A stretch of DNA of 64,000 nt. Origin: Bradyrhizobium sp. Ghvi (GTDB taxonomy: Bacteria > Pseudomonadota > Alphaproteobacteria > Rhizobiales > Xanthobacteraceae). The stretch lies in NCBI RefSeq assembly GCF_900115265.1, contig NZ_FOVU01000008.1, positions 1 through 64,000 on the forward strand. The letters are read 5' to 3'. The position numbers were made by a program, and so were the translations under genes. Position 1 is the stretch's first letter. Every line of letters begins with the position of its first letter. Positions 1-8,574 of this stretch are shown here, piece by piece. The notes under the pieces were generated by a model. It did not search any database and was not told where the DNA came from. It saw only the letters and a program-made list of their open reading frames with translations.

Positions 1-94
1 CTAGAGCGGTTCATCGATTGATTGAATCGGGAGGGATTCCGTCGGGCGGCGGTTTGTGATTCAAGATGCTGGCTGGATCGGAGGCCAGCATCGG

Positions 95-454
95 ATGGTC
101 CGACCTCTTTCGAATGATTTTCGTGAACGAGCCGTGAAAGCGGTGGAATCCGGCGAGAGTTGCCATGCTGTGGCGGCCCGGTTCGATGTTGCTGTGTCGT
201 CCGTCGTGAAGTGGCGGCAGCGCTATCGCGCGACGGGGTCGGTGGCGCCGGGCAAGATGGGCGGTCACCGTAAGCCGGTTCTGGAGCCGCATCGAGCGTT
301 CATCGTGGAGCGGATCAGGCAGACGCCACATCTCACGCTGCACGGGCTGAAGGACGAACTTGCCGCGCGAGGCGTGAAAGTCTCACACCACGCGGTCTGG
401 ACCTTCCTGCGACGCGAAGGTCTCAGCTTCAAAAAAAACACTGTTCGCCCTTGA
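95..454 (+). CDS. IS630 transposase, first reading frame (helix-turn-helix part)
   Basis: This encodes the N-terminal DNA-binding half of an IS630 transposase: a helix-turn-helix region over about residues 5-45 (resembling FRERAVKAVESG) followed by a second winged-helix segment ending in EGLSFKK. GGAGG at 80-84 supports the ATG at 95. The frame closes shortly after a run of eight A at 431-438, while the catalytic half continues in another frame. A +1 or -2 shift at the A run would join them, which fits slippage-based expression of IS630 elements, although a simple inactivating indel is also possible. Confidence 0.8.
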   Translation: MVRPLSNDFRERAVKAVESGESCHAVAARFDVAVSSVVKWRQRYRATGSVAPGKMGGHRKPVLEPHRAFIVERIRQTPHLTLHGLKDELAARGVKVSHHAVWTFLRREGLSFKKNTVRP

Positions 455-1043
455 GCAAGGCCGCGCCGACGTCGCGCGACGGCGGCAGCGCTGGCGCAGC
501 TTGCAGGATCGCCTCGATCCAAGCCGCCTGGTGTTCATCGACGAGACCTGGATCAAGACCAACATGGCCCCGCTGCGCGGCTGGGGATCCAAGGGCGAGC
601 GGTTGCGCGGCTTTGCGCCGCACGGTCACTGGCGAACCCTGACCTTCCTCGGCGCCCTACGCTCTGACCAGCTCACTGCGCCTTGCGTATTCGACGGACC
701 GATCAACGGCGAAAGCTTCCGCGCCTATGTCGAACAGCAACTCGTCAAAGCGCTCAAACCGGGCGACATCGTTGTCATGGATAATCTCGGTAGCCACAAG
801 TCGCCGACCGTCAGGCAGATGATCCGGAAAGCCGGCGCAAGGCTGTGGTACCTGCCGCCGTACTCACCCGACCTCAACCCGATCGAGCAAGTCTTCGCCA
901 AGATCAAGCACTGGATGCGCGTCGCACAGAAACGCACGATCGACGAGGCCTGCGACCACATTGGCCACCTCGTCAGAAGCCTTCTGCCCGGCGAATGCAG
1001 CAACTACTTCGTTAATGCCGGATACGCTTCCATCAAAAAATGA
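438..1043 (+). CDS. IS630 transposase, second reading frame (DDE catalytic domain)
   Basis: This is the DDE integrase-like catalytic half. The first Asp is in VFIDETW, the second in VVMDNLGSHKS and the Glu in LNPIEQVF, with 34 residues between the second Asp and the Glu, as in active IS630 enzymes. Read back in frame, the protein starts at the A run as TLFALEQGRADVARRRQRW, which is normal IS630 sequence, so the internal ATG at 501 is probably not the real beginning. Catalytic residues are intact, so the element could still be active if the frameshift is productive. Confidence 0.8.
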   Translation, partial: TLFALEQGRADVARRRQRWRSLQDRLDPSRLVFIDETWIKTNMAPLRGWGSKGERLRGFAPHGHWRTLTFLGALRSDQLTAPCVFDGPINGESFRAYVEQQLVKALKPGDIVVMDNLGSHKSPTVRQMIRKAGARLWYLPPYSPDLNPIEQVFAKIKHWMRVAQKRTIDEACDHIGHLVRSLLPGECSNYFVNAGYASIKK

Positions 1044-1049
1044 AACGCT

Positions 1050-2282
1050 CTAGATGCGCTCGATGATGACCGCCGGCGCCATGCCGCCGGCGGCGCACAT
1101 GGTGACGAGACCGCGCCTGAGGTCGCGCCGTTCGAGTTCGTCGAGCACGGTGCCGATCAGGATCGAGCCGGTCGCGCCGATGGGGTGGCCGAGCGCGATC
1201 GAGCCGCCATTGACGTTCACCTTGGCGCGGTCGAGCTTGAGATCGCGGATATATTTTTCCGCGACGACCGCAAAGGCCTCGTTGATCTCGAACAGGTCGA
1301 TGTCGTCGATGGAGAGCCCCGCCTTCGCCAGAACCTTGCGTGTGGCCGGCACCGGCGCGTTCAGCATCAGCGTCGGCGAGTCCCCCATGTTCGCCATCGC
1401 GACCACGCGGGCGCGGGCCTTGAGGCCATGCGCCTTGGCGTAGGACGGTGACGCCAGCAAGATCGCGGCAGCGCCGTCGACGACGCCGGACGAATTGCCC
1501 GCGTGGTGCATGAAATTGATGTCGAGATCAGGATATTTCTGCAGAATCAGGCCGCGATAGGTCGTGCCCTTGTCGTCCAGCGCATAGTCGGCGACCGCGG
1601 GAAACGCGGGCTTCAGCGCGGCGAGCCCCTCCATCGTGGTCTGCGGCCGCGGATATTCTTCATGGTCGAGCGCGAGGCTGCCGTCCTCGCGATGAACCGG
1701 CACGAGGCTCTTCTTGAAGTGCCCGCCGGCAATCGCCTGCGCGGCGCGCTTCTGACTCTCCAGCCCGAGCGCGTCGACGTCCTGCCGCGTGATGCCTTCG
1801 AGCGTCGCGATGGCATCGGCGCAGACGCCCTGATGCGACTGCGGATGCCGCGCGCGAAGCCGCAAATTGCCGGAATCCATCATCATCGGACCGCCGCCGC
1901 GTCGCCCTTCCATCGACATCATCTCGCAGCCGCCCGCGATGACGAGGTCTTCCGCGCCCGCCATGATCGAGCTTGCGGCCATGTTGACGCTGGTGATGCC
2001 GGAGCCGCAGAAGCGATCCAGCGTCACGGCGCTGGCGCGCACATCATAGCCGGCATCGAGCGCCGACATACGGCCGAGATCACCACTCTGCGTCGCAACC
2101 TGCGCGCTACAGCCCCAGACGATATCATCGACATCTGCCGTGTTGATGCCCGTGCGGTCGGCCAGCGCGCGCAGCACGACGGCACCTAACTGCTGCGGAT
2201 GAATGCCGGAGAGGGCTCCCTTGCCGGCCTTGCCGATGCCGCGCGGGGTGCGGCAGGCATCGATGATCAGCGCGTCGGTCAT
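1050..2282 (-). CDS. Acetyl-CoA acyltransferase (thiolase)
   Basis: A 410-residue thiolase that condenses or cleaves acyl-CoA and acetyl-CoA in the cytoplasm. The nucleophilic Cys is at about 92 in DRFCGSG, the His at 366 in ALGHPIGATGS and the second Cys at 396 in MCAAGGMAP, so all three catalytic residues are present and the length is normal. AAGAGGAAA before the ATG is a good ribosome binding site. The stop codon TAG is built partly from the end of the adjacent IS630 element, so the protein is intact, but anything that once followed it is now separated by the IS. Whether it serves beta-oxidation or polyhydroxybutyrate synthesis cannot be decided here. Confidence 0.9.
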   Translation of the reverse strand: MTDALIIDACRTPRGIGKAGKGALSGIHPQQLGAVVLRALADRTGINTADVDDIVWGCSAQVATQSGDLGRMSALDAGYDVRASAVTLDRFCGSGITSVNMAASSIMAGAEDLVIAGGCEMMSMEGRRGGGPMMMDSGNLRLRARHPQSHQGVCADAIATLEGITRQDVDALGLESQKRAAQAIAGGHFKKSLVPVHREDGSLALDHEEYPRPQTTMEGLAALKPAFPAVADYALDDKGTTYRGLILQKYPDLDINFMHHAGNSSGVVDGAAAILLASPSYAKAHGLKARARVVAMANMGDSPTLMLNAPVPATRKVLAKAGLSIDDIDLFEINEAFAVVAEKYIRDLKLDRAKVNVNGGSIALGHPIGATGSILIGTVLDELERRDLRRGLVTMCAAGGMAPAVIIERI

Positions 2283-2384
2283 GGGTGTTTCCTCTTGTTA
2301 TGACTGTCGACGGCGGTTTTGAATCAGGGGGAGAGTGGAGTCAATGTGCGGCATCCACCGCTTCTTGCACCAAAGTTGACGCAT

Positions 2385-2509
2385 CGTCATGGCCGGGCTT
2401 GTCCCGGCCATCCATGGCTTGCTTCGAGGCCCGAAGAACGTGGATGCCCGGGCCTTCGCCTCGCCGAAGCGGTTTCGGCCGCGCAGGCGGGACAAGCCCG
2501 GGCATGACG
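2385..2509. repeat. Dispersed palindromic repeat of Bradyrhizobium type
   Basis: The sequence starts CGTCATGGCCGGGCTTGTCC and ends with the related inverted half CGGGACAAGCCCGGGCATGACG, with a central TCCATGG / TGGATGCCCGGG pair. A closely related unit lies at 23356-23442 and a single compact palindrome at 19948-19978. Here it fills most of the gap upstream of the thiolase gene and downstream of the GH1 gene. Such units are abundant in Bradyrhizobium and relatives; a role as terminator or transcript stabiliser is inference. Confidence 0.85.
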
Positions 2510-2538
2510 ACCTATGATGGCGCTGTATAAGCGACCTG

Positions 2539-4002
2539 TCACACCCCCGGCGCGTTCGTCGCGATCACGTTGCGATAAAAACTCGCACTGAGTTTCGGTG
2601 TCCGCACCTGGGTTTCAAAATTGACGTGATAGAGTCCGAAGCGCTTGTTGAGCCCGAACACCCACTCAAAATTGTCCATCAGGCTCCAGAGGAAATAGCC
2701 GCGCACCGGCACGCCCTCGGCGGTGGCACGTTGGAGCTGGGCGAGATAGTTGCGCAAGTACATGATGCGATCGGTGTCGTAGACCTTGCCGTCTTGCATC
2801 ACCTGGTCTTCGCCCGAGGCGCCGTTCTCGCTGATATAGATCGCATTCGTCTTCCATATCTTGGCGGCGAGCTTCGGCACCCAGTAGATCGTCTCGGGGC
2901 CGACGCGCAACCAGTCCGAATTCATGTGCGGGAACGATTTCGGGATCGGCAACGGCATGAAGCCCGCGCCCTGGTCGGTCGCGACGATATAGTGCTGCGG
3001 CGCATAGATATTGAGGCCGAGGAAGTCGACCGGCGAGGAGATGATCTTCAGTTCCGCGTCGGTGCATTTCGGCGCGGCAGCACCGGCATATTTCAGGAAT
3101 GCGTCGGTGTAGCGGCCGGTCATGATGACGTTGAGATAGCCGGCATTCAGCTCCCGTAGCGCGATCTCGGCGGCGCGGACATTTTCGGGCGTGTCGATCG
3201 CGGGAATGCAGGCATCAACGTTCTCGGCTGGGCCAACACGCGTGCCGGGGCCGCCATGGGCGCGCACTGCCTGCACCGCGAGCCCATGCGCGAGCGCGGT
3301 GTTGTGCCTGATTTGGTTCACGTCGGCTTGCGGCAATGTGAGGCCCGGCGCATCGATGCCGATGCCGTAACCGAAATAGACGAAGCGGCCGCTCTCGTTC
3401 AGCGTGAATACGTTCTTGACGCGGTCGGTCAGGTGCTCGGCGATATAGGCCGCATAGTCGCCAAAAATCTTGCAGGTCTCGGTCGAGCGCCAGCCTCCAA
3501 AGCGATCCTGAAGCGATTGCGGCAGGTCCCAATGATAAAGCGTCAGCCACGGCTCGATACCGTTCTTCAGCAGCTCGTCGACCAGGCGATTGTAGAAGTC
3601 GAGTCCCTTCGGATTGGGCTTGCCGTCGCCGTCCGGAAAAACCCGCGGCCACGCCACCGAGAAGCGATAGGCCTTGCAGCCGAGCTCCTTGATGAGTGCG
3701 ATATCGGCCTTGTAGCGATGATAGTGCTCGACGGCGCGGTCGCCAGTGGTGCTGTCTTCGATCTTGCCGGGGATGCGGACGAACTTGTCCCAGATTGAAG
3801 CCCCTCGCCCGTCCTCGTTGACCGCGCCCTCGACCTGATAGGACGAGGTCGCCGTGCCCCAGACGAAGCCGGTCGGGAAACTACCCCCGTTGCGCGGCTC
3901 CGCCGCCGGCCTGGCATCGGCAACCTGAAGCGGGCTCGTCATTGCTGCTGCCGACACCCCCGCGATTTTCGCGAACTGGCGACGCGAGACCTTGTCCGAC
4001 AT
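2539..4002 (-). CDS. Tat-exported glycoside hydrolase family 1 (beta-glucosidase)
   Basis: The 487-residue protein has a twin-arginine signal (SRRQFAKIAG, residues 6-15) followed by a complete GH1 barrel: GFVWGTATSSYQVEGA near 45-60, acid/base Glu203 and nucleophile Glu392 in ISENG. The usual TxNEP motif reads TLNES, so Ser replaces the Pro after the catalytic Glu. The start at 4002 is preferred over an upstream one because it places the RR motif at the N-terminus. It probably hydrolyses beta-glucosides in the periplasm; most family members are cytoplasmic, so export is the odd feature. No transporter or regulator for sugars is adjacent. Confidence 0.9.
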   Translation of the reverse strand: MSDKVSRRQFAKIAGVSAAAMTSPLQVADARPAAEPRNGGSFPTGFVWGTATSSYQVEGAVNEDGRGASIWDKFVRIPGKIEDSTTGDRAVEHYHRYKADIALIKELGCKAYRFSVAWPRVFPDGDGKPNPKGLDFYNRLVDELLKNGIEPWLTLYHWDLPQSLQDRFGGWRSTETCKIFGDYAAYIAEHLTDRVKNVFTLNESGRFVYFGYGIGIDAPGLTLPQADVNQIRHNTALAHGLAVQAVRAHGGPGTRVGPAENVDACIPAIDTPENVRAAEIALRELNAGYLNVIMTGRYTDAFLKYAGAAAPKCTDAELKIISSPVDFLGLNIYAPQHYIVATDQGAGFMPLPIPKSFPHMNSDWLRVGPETIYWVPKLAAKIWKTNAIYISENGASGEDQVMQDGKVYDTDRIMYLRNYLAQLQRATAEGVPVRGYFLWSLMDNFEWVFGLNKRFGLYHVNFETQVRTPKLSASFYRNVIATNAPGV

Positions 4003-4158
4003 TGATGCTGCCCCGGGATGATTGATGCGGCGGCACAATGACGGGACGCAAGCGGTTTGAGAAGCGCCGGCACCGAAATTTGAGGATGCAGAATTGCGCC
4101 GTTCCCGGGCGCGACATGTCGAAGCAGTGGATGCAGCCGGCTACGACGCCGCCGGCGC

Positions 4159-4566
4159 TCAGCGCGGGCGTCTCGGCAGCTTTGGAAGCCTGCCGGGATT
4201 GAACGCCGGAAGCTGCCCGGTTCCTTCGGGTGCCGCCGCCGACTGTTCGGTCAGAATGAGCGTTCCCTGAAGGACGACTCCCCGTGCCTGCCCCGACGTC
4301 GCCGTGTAGGTCGCGATCTTGCCGGGACACGTTCCCTCGATGTCCAGCGTGAGTTCATCATAGACGCCGAAGACCGTGGCGCGTCCCTCCGTATGACGCT
4401 TCGTCGACACGGTCGCCGTGAAGCGATCGCCATCGATCTTGCAGGAGCCGTGATACGTCATCAGGCTGTCGCGGCCCCAGATCTGGCCGTCAGCGACATG
4501 GACGATGCCGGTGCCCTGGTCGAACGGCGTCTTGTACCACGCCGCGTAGGTACCGTCCTTCAGCAT
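4159..4566 (-). CDS. Small conserved protein, GrlR-like
   Basis: A 135-residue protein beginning MLKDGTYAAWYKTPFDQGTG. The short beta-rich first 105 residues, with the DGRF/TATVST pattern, resemble the GrlR-like small beta-barrel proteins annotated in Bradyrhizobium, some of which are called negative regulators; this assignment is tentative. The last 30 residues are Pro/Arg-rich (PAFNPGRLPKLPRRPR) and look like a disordered tail. It has no signal peptide. It follows the GH1 gene on the other side of a 150 bp gap and need not be linked to it. Confidence 0.6.
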   Translation of the reverse strand: MLKDGTYAAWYKTPFDQGTGIVHVADGQIWGRDSLMTYHGSCKIDGDRFTATVSTKRHTEGRATVFGVYDELTLDIEGTCPGKIATYTATSGQARGVVLQGTLILTEQSAAAPEGTGQLPAFNPGRLPKLPRRPR

Positions 4567-4626
4567 GGGAGCAACCTCGCCTGGTATTCCCGACCGATCA
4601 TCCGCACGAGGAGCACTAAGAAAGCG

Positions 4627-4794
4627 TTAATCGCGCGCCCCGTGCCAATCCGGAGCGTCTCGTCGCAAGCCGGCTTCGAGGTCCTCGATGATGATGTGCA
4701 GCAGGCTCACCGCAAGTGGATCAGTGACTTCCCGTTCCAGATGCTTGTAGCGCGCGATCTGGAATTGCCGCTCTTTCAGCCGGTCCTCTGTCAT
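4627..4794 (-). CDS. Small hypothetical protein
   Basis: About 55 codons from MTEDRLKERQFQIARYKHLE, with a predominantly helical, charged composition and no signal peptide or cysteine motif. An alternative upstream start at 4815 would add seven residues. I do not recognise the family; the regular heptad-like pattern makes it more credible than the antisense frames around it, and such short helical proteins are common in Bradyrhizobium. Function unknown. Confidence 0.45.
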   Translation of the reverse strand: MTEDRLKERQFQIARYKHLEREVTDPLAVSLLHIIIEDLEAGLRRDAPDWHGARD

Positions 4795-4815
4795 CAGACG
4801 GATCCTCCGGCACAT

Positions 4816-5268
4816 CGACGCGGAAACCGCCGGACAGTTTCGTTAAAATTTTTTGATCATTTTCTATGGTTTCAGATCCGTAAAGCAGACTGTGCCGGCG
4901 CGCTGGGAGATCAGGACGGCGCGAGCAACGACCTGCCCCCTGAATGCCCGGGCTCACCGAGGTCTGCGATCTGCCGAGAGGTATCGGAATCCCGATTGGC
5001 TAGGAGGGATAGCCGAGCCCCGTGGTTTTACGGCCGGCAAGGCTCACACCTAGACGGTTCCCAACCTTGACTTTGCTCGGGCAGGTGGAAGAATCGAGCA
5101 GCCCATTCAACGGCGATTGGCCACTGGGAAGCCCTTTAAATTTCGCCTTGGGCGCCGCGCCGCCGCGTAGCGGGCGCGCCCCGTGAGCTCCCGTGCTAGC
5201 CGCGCTGCGCTCCTGATGCGGTGGGTCTGGTTCGAAGTACCGCAGTCTCATGTTGTCGTCACGCCTGA
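4816..5268. other. Intergenic stretch, nothing recognised
   Basis: About 450 bases between the small helical protein and the hybrid kinase. It contains an AT-richer patch near 4840-4870 (GTTAAAATTTTTTGATCATT) that could hold a promoter for the leftward genes, but I see no convincing RNA gene, operator or coding frame. Confidence 0.4.
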
Positions 5269-7715
5269 TTGTTCCGGGAACGGCGCGCTGCCGTTTCCGC
5301 TCATGTTTCAAGAGGGAAATGGTATTTGGGCAAAGGCGACGACGATCCCAGCGGCCGGAGCGCCATTGCTCCGACCGCTGCGACCAAGCATTTGAGCGGG
5401 AACGCAGCGCCATTCGCGTCTCCGCTCGGATTTCATCTCACGACGATCATCGGCAATCTGCGCGGTGGGATCGGGTTCCGCGTGCTCGCCGCCGTGCTGC
5501 TGTTCAGCTCGATCGTGACTCTGACGCTGACCGCGCTTCAGCTCTATCTCGACTACGACCACGAGGTCGGCCTGATCGAGACGCGCCTCGACGAGATCGG
5601 ACGAAGCAACCTCGCGAGCCTGGGCGAGAGCCTTTGGGCCCTCGATCAGAACCAGCTTCAGCTTCAACTTGCCGGAATTCTGCGTCTTCCCGAGATTCGC
5701 CTCGCCGAGATCAGCGAGGTGATCGATCGGCCGGATCCCATTCGCCTCTCCCTCGGCAGCCGCAGCACGCACGGGAGCATCGCCCGCCAATACCCGATCG
5801 ATTACACGGTCCGCGGTACGAAGATCCAGCTCGGGATTCTCTATGTCGAGGCGACGCTCAGCAACGTCTACCGCAACCTGCTGAACAGGGCGCTCGTCAT
5901 TCTCGCGAGCCAGGCAGCCAAGACCTTCATCGTCTCCCTCTTCATCCTGTACATCTTCCATCTCTTCGTGACGCGTCATCTCATCGCCATTGCTGGATTC
6001 GTGGAAAGCTACGATCTTGTGCGGCCGCCGCCGCCGCTGCGCCTGAACCGTCGGGCGGTCTCTGCGGCCGACGAACTCGATAAGGTCGCGGACGCCATCA
6101 ACACGCTGTCGGGCAATCTGCAGCGCGCCTACCGCGACGTGCGGCAGGGCAATGCCCAGCTGCAACACGATCTCGTGGTCCGTCAGAAGGCCGAACAGGA
6201 CGTGCTGTTGAGCGAGCAGCGCTTTCGCGATTACGCCGAGACTGCATCGGACTGGTTCTGGGAAACCGGCCCCGACCACCATTTCACCTATATCTCGGAA
6301 CGGTTGGATGCCTTCCAGATGGACCGGGCCTCGCTGGTCGGCAAGAGCCGCATCGAGATGGCGAGCGACAGCGAAACCGAGCCGCGAAAATGGCGGGAGC
6401 ATGCGATGACGCTGGAGCGGCACGAGCCGTTCCGCAATTTCGAGTACAGCCGCCGCGATCTGTCCGGCCGGGTACGCCATGTCAGCGTCAGCGGCCGTCC
6501 GATCTTCGCTCCCGACGGACGTTTCCTGGGCTACCGCGGTACGGGCACCGATCTGACGGAGCAGCACGAGACTCAGGAGAGATTGCGCCAATCCCAGAAA
6601 ATGGATGCAATCGGACAGCTCACGGGCGGAGTGGCCCACGATTTCAACAACGTGCTCACGGTCATCACCGGGACAATCGAGATTCTCGAGGACGGCGTTG
6701 CCGACCGGCCCCAGCTTGCCGCGATCGCCCAGCTGATCGATCAGGCGGCCGCGCGCGGCGCCGAAATCACCTCGCAGCTACTGACCTTCGCGAGGCGGCA
6801 GCCATTACAGCCGCGTCAGGTCGACATCAATGCGCTGGTGCTCGACACCTGCAAGCTGCTCAAGCCGATGCTGGGCGAGCACATCGAGATCGAACCGGTG
6901 CTGGCAGCGGACGCCTGGCCTACCCTCGCCGATCCGTCGCAGCTCTCGGCGGTGATCGTCAATCTTGCGGTCAACGCAAGAGATGCCATGCCCGACGGCG
7001 GCAAGCTCAAGCTCGAGACCGCCAATGTGGTGATCGATGAAGCGGCGGCGTCCGACGAGGAGGTCGGGCCAGGCGAATTCGCCACGATTGCGATCCGCGA
7101 CACGGGTGTCGGGATTCCCGCCGACATCATCGGCCGCGTGTTCGAACCTTTCTTCACGACCAAGGGGATTGGCCGCGGTACCGGCCTCGGGCTCTCGATG
7201 GTCTACGGCTTCGCCAAGCAGACCGGCGGGACGGTGAAGATCGAAAGCGAAGAAGGCCGCGGCACGGTCGTGAGGCTCTATCTGCCACGCTCGCAGGGAC
7301 TGGCCTCGGAACATACCGTCTCGGCACCGCCCGTCGCGCCGCTCGGCGGGCGGGAGACCATTCTCGTCGTCGAGGACGATCCGCTGGTGCGGGGATATGT
7401 GATCGCCCAACTCGGCAACCTCGGATACAAAACTCTCGTGGCGAGTGAGGCCGAAACGGCGCTGGCCTTGGTCGAACAGGGCGCCCAGTTCGATCTGCTA
7501 TTCACGGACGTGATCATGCCGGGCGGAATGAACGGGCGCGAACTGGCCGAGATCGTGCGCGAACGCCGGCCCGGCATGAAGGTGCTCTACACTTCGGGTT
7601 ACACCGACGAGACGTGCGGGAAGGGCATCTCGATCCGGGCATCGCCTTGCTCAGAAAGCCCTACCGGAAATCCGACCTCTCGAAAAAGATCCGCGAAGTG
7701 CTCGCAGCAGGATGA
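5269..7715 (+). CDS. Hybrid sensor histidine kinase, frameshifted in the C-terminal receiver domain
   Basis: Membrane kinase with TM1 at about residues 70-94, a periplasmic sensor segment, TM2 at about 222-246, a PAS domain (about 319-440), a HisKA box with His457 in GGVAHDFNN, an HATPase domain (NARDAMPDGG, DTGVGIP, GTGLGLS) and a receiver domain with phospho-acceptor Asp747 in FTDVIMPGG. The frame departs from family sequence at 7614/7615: adding one G there restores VREGHLDPGIALLRKPYRKS and a stop at 7715. As it stands the frame continues to 8529 through the downstream gene. This is either a true recent mutation or a sequencing error. The start is uncertain; a TTG at 5392 is an alternative. 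Confidence 0.8.
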
Positions 7716-7764
7716 TGCGGGTCTCGGCATGGGAAAACATCGTCCAGAACGAGGTCACATTGGG

Positions 7765-8529
7765 ATGCGTCATCATCACACTTTAGCTTGCCGATACCTC
7801 GTGCTCGCGGCCCTGCTCGCATTCCACTCCATCCCGCCCTGCCCCGCCGCTTCGGAGCCGCTGAGGCCCTTCGTGATGGTGACGGACCAGCCTGACACGA
7901 CGTACGAAGGCAGATGGCAGCGGCTCGTCTACCAGGAAGCCTTCAGGCGGCTCGGAATTCCAGTCGAGGTAGAGCTGATGCCGGCACAGCGGGTGTCTGC
8001 AATGGTCGATGCCGGCGCCGTGGATGGCCAGACCTTGCGACTCTTCTCCTACGCAGACACGCATCCCGAGCAAGTCCGGGTTGAGGAGCCGGTCAGCGAG
8101 GTGAGATTCGCGCTCTGGGTCAGCAATCCCACGATGACGTTGGCGCGCCTTCAAGACTTGACTGCGACGGACTGGATCGGAATCCACCGAAGGGGCGTCG
8201 AGCTGTGTCAGCGCGCGTTGTCACCTGTGACTTCCGCAGATCGTCTCTCCACCGTTTCGACGGAGCAGGCGGGACTGAGAATGCTGTTGAACGGTCGCAT
8301 CGACTATTATTGCGAGATGGATATCGTCATTCAAAATGCGCTGCATTCGCCGGAGTTCAAAGGAACCGCTTCCGTTCGTCCGCTCCTGACGATTGGAGAC
8401 CGGCTCATGCTCTATCCCTATCTGCACAAGACGCATGCCGAGCTCGCCCCCCGCCTCGCCGCCGTCCTGAGTGAAATGAAGACGGAGGGCCTGCTGGAGC
8501 GATTTCGGCAGGACGCGCTGGAAAAGTAG
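7765..8529 (+). CDS. Periplasmic solute-binding protein, family 3-like
   Basis: Begins MRHHHTLACRYLVLAALLAF with a cleavable signal peptide (cleavage near PAAS), then about 225 residues with the pattern of extracellular solute-binding proteins of the polar amino acid type (PFVMVTDQPDT, GIPVEVELMPAQR, GRIDYYCEMD). An independent start with AGG upstream supports a separate gene, although it lies in the same frame as the out-of-frame tail of the kinase before it. No permease is nearby, so it may be a ligand sensor working with the kinase rather than a transporter part; that is inference. It converges on the TonB receptor gene. Confidence 0.7.
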   Translation: MRHHHTLACRYLVLAALLAFHSIPPCPAASEPLRPFVMVTDQPDTTYEGRWQRLVYQEAFRRLGIPVEVELMPAQRVSAMVDAGAVDGQTLRLFSYADTHPEQVRVEEPVSEVRFALWVSNPTMTLARLQDLTATDWIGIHRRGVELCQRALSPVTSADRLSTVSTEQAGLRMLLNGRIDYYCEMDIVIQNALHSPEFKGTASVRPLLTIGDRLMLYPYLHKTHAELAPRLAAVLSEMKTEGLLERFRQDALEK

Positions 8530-8574
8530 GTTGCGCCATCTCTTCATCGGCAGCCTCGAGGTGCCCCGGCGCAC

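Larger units (their letters stand above)
2..1052 (+). mobile_element. IS630-family insertion sequence, complete
   Basis: The element is bounded by imperfect terminal inverted repeats. The left end reads CTAGAGCGGTTCAT and the right end, reverse-complemented, reads CTAGAGCGTTTCAT; similarity continues to about 24 bp with five mismatches. A TA dinucleotide flanks each side (2-3 and 1051-1052), as expected for IS630/Tc1 elements, which duplicate TA and often choose CTAG. Two reading frames encode the transposase. The right-hand TA is part of the stop codon of the neighbouring thiolase gene on the minus strand, so the insertion lies at the very end of that gene. Confidence 0.9.

Noticed and set aside
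5308..6639. 443-codon frame antisense to the hybrid kinase
   Set aside because: Shadow of the kinase; no ribosome binding site or domain.
5269..8529. A natural single 1086-residue kinase-binding protein fusion
   Set aside because: Adding one G restores a standard receiver end and stop, and the second part has its own start and signal peptide, so two genes with a frameshift fit better.
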